9,730 nucleotides of DNA from NCBI GenBank assembly GCA_015520785.1, contig WAPJ01000030.1, forward strand, positions 1-9,730, in the 5' to 3' direction. This stretch comes from Candidatus Woesearchaeota archaeon (lineage in GTDB: Archaea > Nanobdellota > Nanobdellia > Woesearchaeales > WAPJ01). The notes under the pieces were generated by a model that saw nothing but the letters and a program-made list of their open reading frames with translations, had not been told where the DNA came from and did no database searches. Positions within the stretch are counted from its first letter, which is position 1; each line of letters begins with the position of its first letter. Positions 6,427 to 9,730 of this stretch are shown here, one piece after another. The position numbers were made by a program, and so were the translations under genes.

Positions 6427-7036
6427 TTACAGACCCCCCTCACAGTTATATGAGCATTGTGAAGGGGAAATACACGAGCCGCTATCATCACAATAACAAG
6501 AGTATCCAGGGTCACACGTACAGCTGCAGCCTGATGGGGGGCATTCACACGACGGACAAGAGCCGCAGTCTGCACTACAACTACTGCAATCCTCACTACT
6601 CTCACACACGCCATTCGGACAGCAAGGCGTACGTGTCTCACACTTATACGTCCCAGCACACCTATCTATAATCTTACAATCCTCACAAGTCCCACAAGGA
6701 TTCCCCGCACATGGATTCTCACATAATTTACAGCTCCCATCAGGGCTTACACTCATAATCTTTAGGACATCCGCATTCCTGGCAATTATCAATGAGAGGA
6801 GTATTCCCCGTACTACTCGCAGGACAATACTTTGGCTTAACAGGAGCACATTGTGCCGGCCCTACCCCTCCCTCACAACCCTGCCCCCAGTTGAGGATAA
6901 ACTTGGTTCCACTTCCGCTCCGCTCTTGGCTGATCCAGAGGACGCCTGCTTTGACAAGGAAACTCAGAGGAATGCTGAAGATGATGAGGAGAAAGAGTAT
7001 CCTAATGATAGGATGGATGCGGATGGCTCCTTGCAT
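6427..7036 (-). CDS. Cysteine-rich membrane-anchored surface protein, interrupted by a +1 frame change
   Basis: Frame 0 runs from ATG 7036 to TGA 6742-6740 and encodes an N-terminal hydrophobic anchor (about residues 11-30), then a domain with CPASS and CQECGCPKDYECKP. The downstream part, in the +1 frame, continues without a gap as DGSCKLCENPCAGNPC and ends at TAA 6429-6427. Reading CCC-T as a 4-base step at 6745-6742 joins the two into one 202-residue protein with 32 cysteines, 25 of them in the last 104 residues. The motif PNGVCESSEDCSSCSADCGS is a common Cys-rich repeat type in secreted proteins; the closing part resembles EGF-like or disulfide-knot modules. Such domains are extracellular and disulfide-bonded. 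The TATA box 26 nt upstream supports start 7036. The break may be programmed frameshifting, a natural mutation, or one extra C in the assembly. Frame 0 also meets TAA three codons after the TGA, so simple stop read-through is excluded. Confidence 0.65.
6740..6748 (-). other. Candidate +1 frameshift site AAG-CCC-TGA
   Basis: The minus strand reads GAG TGT AAG CCC TGA TGG. The peptidyl-tRNA on CCC could re-pair with CCT one base downstream while the slow stop codon occupies the A site, giving Lys-Pro-Asp and continuing in the Cys-rich frame. The layout (a pyrimidine-rich codon followed by TGA and T) is that of known +1 sites such as antizyme UCC-UGA-U and prfB CUU-UGA. No stimulatory structure was established. 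Confidence 0.35.
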
Positions 7037-7057
7037 GAACTAAACCACTCCTCGGAG

Positions 7058-7068
7058 AATTAAAAATG
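7058..7068 (-). promoter_or_regulatory. TATA promoter of the Cys-rich gene, overlapping a T5 run
   Basis: The minus strand reads CATTTTTAATT, centred about 26 nt upstream of ATG 7036 (leaderless). The T5 run lies only 17 nt beyond the stop of the upstream lipoprotein gene, so it could also end that transcript. Confidence 0.5.
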
Positions 7069-7084
7069 TATCGGTTAAGGAGTG

Positions 7085-8569
7085 TTAGCGTGTTGGGACG
7101 GGGTCCCACTGGCCGGTCTTCCGATTTGGGAGGGGGGCAAAGATTGTTGGGTCTTGCGTCCATCGGACATCCGTAAAGCCAAAGTTAAACCCCGTAAACG
7201 GATTTGAGGGGTCTTTAGGGTACCATGCTGCGCAGACAGGGTCAATCCCATACGCGGTATAATGCCGAACCCCATCATACTCTTCAAAGGGAACGGTGTA
7301 AGGCATACCCTCTCCTTCTGTGTAAATGAAGAGATCACCATTAAAGGCGCTTACAGGCTGCCAGTGAAGAATACCAAAAACACCACGATAGGGCACCCAG
7401 TCTCCTTCCTGGTAGGGCATGTCTTCTACGCGCGCTATGTTATCCGTTGGATGGACCACGTGAGAGATAGTCGCATAGAGGTAATGGTCAGGCGTGTCAA
7501 ATATCCGTCTATCATAAGAAGGGACGTAAGCCCGCACAGTATAGTTGAACTCCCTCCACATATAGCCTCCCTGGTCTCGCTCATCCCACACGTGCTCAGT
7601 AATATTCATGACCTTTGCGGCGCGGAGGAAGGGATGGCCATAGTTGTAGTGAGGCCTGCGTGCCATGTCCATGTATTCAATATAAAAGGGGAAGTTCATT
7701 CCTTCATCATGCTGTTCTCCTGAGCCATGATCCTTATATGGCGTGAAGATATCAAAACAAGACGTGTATGTTTCAAAGGTTGGATCCCAGTTCATATTGT
7801 CAAGATGACTGGCAGCATAGTTGATCGGATAGTTATTCAAGCGTTGGACACCGCCAATGCTCGGGTCTGCGACGCGGGCGGGGAGGCTCCAGCCTTCCAG
7901 GAAGCCGGTGAGGGTGAAGGCACCATTCACGCCCGGGTAGAAGCGGAGCCAGGATTCATACTGGACCATGTCCTTCCAGCTTTGAAAGGTTTCCTGTACG
8001 CTGCGGACGAGCATGGGCCCAGCAGTCTTGCCGGCATACTGCATCCACGCGTTCAAATCTTCCTCTGTGAAACGACCATCACGCTTGATCGCTTCTAAAA
8101 GGCCAAGGTAGGCTTTCTCCCAGCTGGTGAAGTGCCTATCACTGTCGAAGGGCGTGGTATCCACGCCCAGGCCGAGACTATCAGCGTAGGCTTGCGCGCT
8201 CCCAGTCTCATACGTGATACCGTCGGGCACGCTGATCGTAACCCGTGTGCTTGCACTTCCATTCGCACACTGCACGCCAATGGCATGCTCGCCATTCGGC
8301 AGGTCATCCAGCGTGAGCTTGTCTCCCTGGAGCGTGTAGGGCTGGCCGGTATAATCAACATGCGGCTCGCCGTCAAGTGTGATGGTACACTCGCCGAGTG
8401 CATTCTGCACGGTGAACTCAAGAGGAAGGTCTTGGAGGACTGTTTCGTCTGCTTTCGGCCTGATGAGTGGCGTACCCCCTCCTGGACTTCCACCGGTGCT
8501 TGTGGTACATGCGCTGAGCAGGCTTGCCAGTGTGAGAATGCCGATCTTGGCGGCACTTTTCAAGCGCAT
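7085..8569 (-). CDS. Large lipoprotein with Ig-like N-terminal domain
   Basis: 494 aa from ATG 8569. MRLKSAAKIGILTLASLLSA precedes Cys21 (lipobox L-S-A-C), followed by a Gly/Ser/Thr linker, so it is a lipid-anchored extracellular protein. Residues about 36-115 look like an immunoglobulin-like beta sandwich, probably closed by a Cys61-Cys101 disulfide (GECTITLDG ... IGVQCANGS). Residues 125-205 appear helical. The remainder, about 206-494, is rich in Tyr, Trp, Pro, Asp and His and is not a family I recognise. Residues 383-401 (DMPYQEGDWVPYRGVFGIL) align without gaps with residues 342-360 of the lipoprotein encoded at 4277-5674, and both have a VR pair 43-46 residues earlier. The open frame extends upstream into the tRNA gene, but ATG 8569 gives a canonical signal peptide and lies 28 nt from a TATA box, so it is chosen. 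Confidence 0.75.
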   Translation of the reverse strand: MRLKSAAKIGILTLASLLSACTTSTGGSPGGGTPLIRPKADETVLQDLPLEFTVQNALGECTITLDGEPHVDYTGQPYTLQGDKLTLDDLPNGEHAIGVQCANGSASTRVTISVPDGITYETGSAQAYADSLGLGVDTTPFDSDRHFTSWEKAYLGLLEAIKRDGRFTEEDLNAWMQYAGKTAGPMLVRSVQETFQSWKDMVQYESWLRFYPGVNGAFTLTGFLEGWSLPARVADPSIGGVQRLNNYPINYAASHLDNMNWDPTFETYTSCFDIFTPYKDHGSGEQHDEGMNFPFYIEYMDMARRPHYNYGHPFLRAAKVMNITEHVWDERDQGGYMWREFNYTVRAYVPSYDRRIFDTPDHYLYATISHVVHPTDNIARVEDMPYQEGDWVPYRGVFGILHWQPVSAFNGDLFIYTEGEGMPYTVPFEEYDGVRHYTAYGIDPVCAAWYPKDPSNPFTGFNFGFTDVRWTQDPTIFAPLPNRKTGQWDPVPTR

Positions 8570-8591
8570 AGGGAGATGAGAATCCTCAGAG

Positions 8592-8601
8592 TATAAAAAA
8601 A
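8592..8601 (-). promoter_or_regulatory. TATA promoter of the 494-aa lipoprotein gene; T7 run may also end the tRNA transcript
   Basis: The minus strand reads TTTTTTTATA, centred about 28 nt upstream of ATG 8569, consistent with leaderless transcription. The same T7 run lies 35 nt beyond the 3' end of tRNA-Thr and is the first good archaeal terminator there. Confidence 0.5.
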
Positions 8602-8635
8602 TTCCTATGAATAACCACTGAGGAGGGGGAACATG

Positions 8636-8708
8636 AGCCTTCGGCGGGATTTGAACCCGCGACCTCCACCTTACCAAGGTGGCGCTCTACCGGCTGAGCT
8701 ACGAAGGC
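8636..8708 (-). tRNA. tRNA-Thr (anticodon GGT)
   Basis: A complete 73-nt cloverleaf on the minus strand: acceptor GCCTTCG/CGAAGGC (7 pairs), T8-A9, D arm GCTC/GAGC with loop AGCCGGTA, anticodon stem CCACC/GGTGG with loop TTGGTAA, a 5-nt variable loop, and T arm GCGGG/CCCGC with loop TTCAAAT. The anticodon GGT reads ACC and ACT (Thr). U at discriminator position 73 and the G1-C72, C2-G71 pairs fit archaeal tRNA-Thr identity. CCA is not encoded and no intron is present. A57 and A58 are both adenine, the targets of archaeal TrmI. Confidence 0.97.
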
Positions 8709-8734
8709 ATGCCAGCCTGACAACCCATCGTGTC

Positions 8735-8748
8735 TTTTAAAATTTCGC
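8735..8748 (-). promoter_or_regulatory. BRE/TATA promoter of tRNA-Thr
   Basis: The minus strand reads GCGAAATTTTAAAA, ending 27 nt before the 5' end of the tRNA. GCGAAA resembles a BRE and TTTTAAAA a strong TATA box. The core is palindromic, so it could in principle direct transcription both ways, but no convincing plus-strand gene follows. Confidence 0.6.
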
Positions 8749-8928
8749 TTCATGGGGAGGGGTTGTGGAACATTCATCGGATGGTTTTACTGGATTATTC
8801 TGGTATTCGTTGGCGAATGGATGGCAGAGAAAATTGGGATGTGTCATATGCTGTTCTCAGTGGAATTGATGATGATGCGGGAGTAGGGGGAAGAGAGAGG
8901 GAAGCTGAGTGAGAGTCCTCTCGTCTTC

Positions 8929-8978
8929 TGGAAGGAGTGTTAGGAGGAGGGAGAGAGAGGGGTGTGAGAAGAGGAGAA
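8929..8978 (-). terminator. Pyrimidine-rich 3' region of the 246-aa lipoprotein gene
   Basis: Directly after the stop at 8980 the minus strand becomes a C/T tract (TTCTCCTCTTCTCACACCCC and on), with few purines over about 50 nt and no stable hairpin. A U/C-rich 3' end is a plausible archaeal termination region, though no long T run is present. The rest of this intergenic stretch (8749-8928) shows nothing supportable. Confidence 0.25.
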
Positions 8979-8979
8979 C

Positions 8980-9720
8980 TTATCCGAGGTTGACGTTGAG
9001 GGTTTCCGCATTCGCGGTTGGCACGTTCAGATAGCCTCTGAGCTTGTCAGAGCCGAGGATGATGATATCCTTGTAGACGTACCAGGTCGTGCCGAGCATG
9101 TCCTTGTATTGTTTGACGGGTACGCCTTTAAAGGTCGTATCACCCGTATAGTGCATGTCGCGGAGGAGGTCGGGATAGATGAGTGGTCCTTCCGTGTCAA
9201 TATCAATGAACTCGCCATTCTCGTAGAGCATGCCGAACATTTCAGCATGATACTTGTACACGTTAGGCTGGAGGAAGCAGTCCTCCTCGCTCAGATTGCC
9301 AGTGGGTGTCGTGCAGTCCGGTGCTCTCGCGCGCTTCGCGGCATAGTCAATAAACCATTCGCGCTGCTGGGGGATAGCCGGACTGCAGCCTTGAACGCAT
9401 GTTTCTTTCCGATGGATGAGGAGTGTTGGTGTCGGCCTGGTGAAGTCGTACACGACCCGCCAGTCCTGCCGGTATTTTGGCATACCGATCAGATGCCGTG
9501 AGAATGTAACTGTGAGCTTCTTCCCGAGGATTCCAGCCTGCTCGTATGTCTTCCCGCTTCCAGTGTGAGTCGTACCAAGGCTTTGACTCGTCTCTTCCGG
9601 GGGAGTCATATCTTCTTGGGGTATCGTATCGCCTTGCGTTGAGGAATATTCATCTTCTGTCTGACTGCAGCCGGCGAGGATGATGAGCGTGAGGAGGACG
9701 AGAATCCAGACGCTCCGCAT
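8980..9720 (-). CDS. Small lipoprotein of unknown function
   Basis: 246 aa. MRSVWILVLLTLIILAG precedes Cys18 (lipobox L-A-G-C), followed by an acidic, Ser/Thr/Glu-rich linker (about 19-57) typical of tethered surface proteins. The folded part (about 60-246) appears mainly beta, with four further cysteines (108, 112, 136, 148) that probably form two disulfides, including a CVQGC pair. No known family is recognised. The C-terminal portion (DTTFKGVPVKQYKD, then TWYVYKD) resembles the strands of outer-surface domains that bind lipids or ligands, but this is too weak to assign. Start: ATG 9720; AAAAGGAG ends 1 nt before it, which is unusually close for a Shine-Dalgarno site, and the promoter probably lies beyond the window. 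Confidence 0.7.
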   Translation of the reverse strand: MRSVWILVLLTLIILAGCSQTEDEYSSTQGDTIPQEDMTPPEETSQSLGTTHTGSGKTYEQAGILGKKLTVTFSRHLIGMPKYRQDWRVVYDFTRPTPTLLIHRKETCVQGCSPAIPQQREWFIDYAAKRARAPDCTTPTGNLSEEDCFLQPNVYKYHAEMFGMLYENGEFIDIDTEGPLIYPDLLRDMHYTGDTTFKGVPVKQYKDMLGTTWYVYKDIIILGSDKLRGYLNVPTANAETLNVNLG

Positions 9721-9730
9721 ACTCCTTTTA

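Noticed and set aside
8570..8677. Upstream extension of the 494-aa lipoprotein into the tRNA-Thr gene
   Set aside because: The extension would be encoded by the tRNA itself and precede the signal peptide and the TATA box at 8592-8601.
8730..8912. Small plus-strand open frame of 60 codons (or 43 from ATG 8781) next to the palindromic TTTTAAAA box
   Set aside because: No motif, no well-placed Shine-Dalgarno site, and its end is low-complexity Gly/Arg/Glu from the purine-rich stretch.

Overview
The window looks archaeal. Four independent signs point that way: a class III (type IV pilin-like) signal peptide with a GQASMEY motif, AT-rich TATA/BRE-type boxes centred 26-29 nt upstream of several start codons (leaderless transcripts), a tRNA-Thr with U at the discriminator position and no encoded CCA, and a TrmI-type tRNA adenine-N1 methyltransferase whose archaeal relatives modify A57/A58. 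Secreted proteins carry archaeal-style lipoboxes or a Tat signal. A DPANN-like or other small-genome euryarchaeal lineage is possible, but the sequence alone does not fix the lineage.

Layout. Bases 1-141 (minus strand) hold the first 47 codons of a D-2-hydroxyacid dehydrogenase-like protein. A 387-nt divergent intergenic region follows; it contains a 117-nt polypurine tract and an inverted repeat next to a promoter. Bases 529-1924 (plus) form a two-gene unit: a small pilin-like protein and a membrane-anchored VWA (BatA-like) protein. A Tat-exported protein of unknown function (1921-3282, minus) converges on it with overlapping stop codons. A second divergent region leads to the TrmI-like methyltransferase (3537-4280, plus), which in turn converges, again through overlapping stops, on a long minus-strand block.

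The minus-strand block (4277-9720), read in transcription order, holds a 246-aa lipoprotein, tRNA-Thr(GGT), a 494-aa lipoprotein with an Ig-like N-terminal domain, a very cysteine-rich surface protein whose reading frame is broken by a single +1 shift at AAG-CCC-TGA-T, a membrane-anchored 219-aa protein, and a 465-aa lipoprotein. Most of the coding capacity is therefore devoted to proteins exported by different routes: class III/pilin, Tat, Sec-lipoprotein and Sec-membrane anchor. It reads as a cell-surface region with two housekeeping RNA-related genes (TrmI and tRNA-Thr) embedded in it.

The points most worth following up are the possible +1 recoding site in the Cys-rich gene, and a shared segment in the two large lipoproteins that resembles a degenerate M23/LytM-type beta fold without the catalytic histidines. 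Also notable are the mixture of leaderless and Shine-Dalgarno-led genes and the repeated nesting of convergent stop codons.
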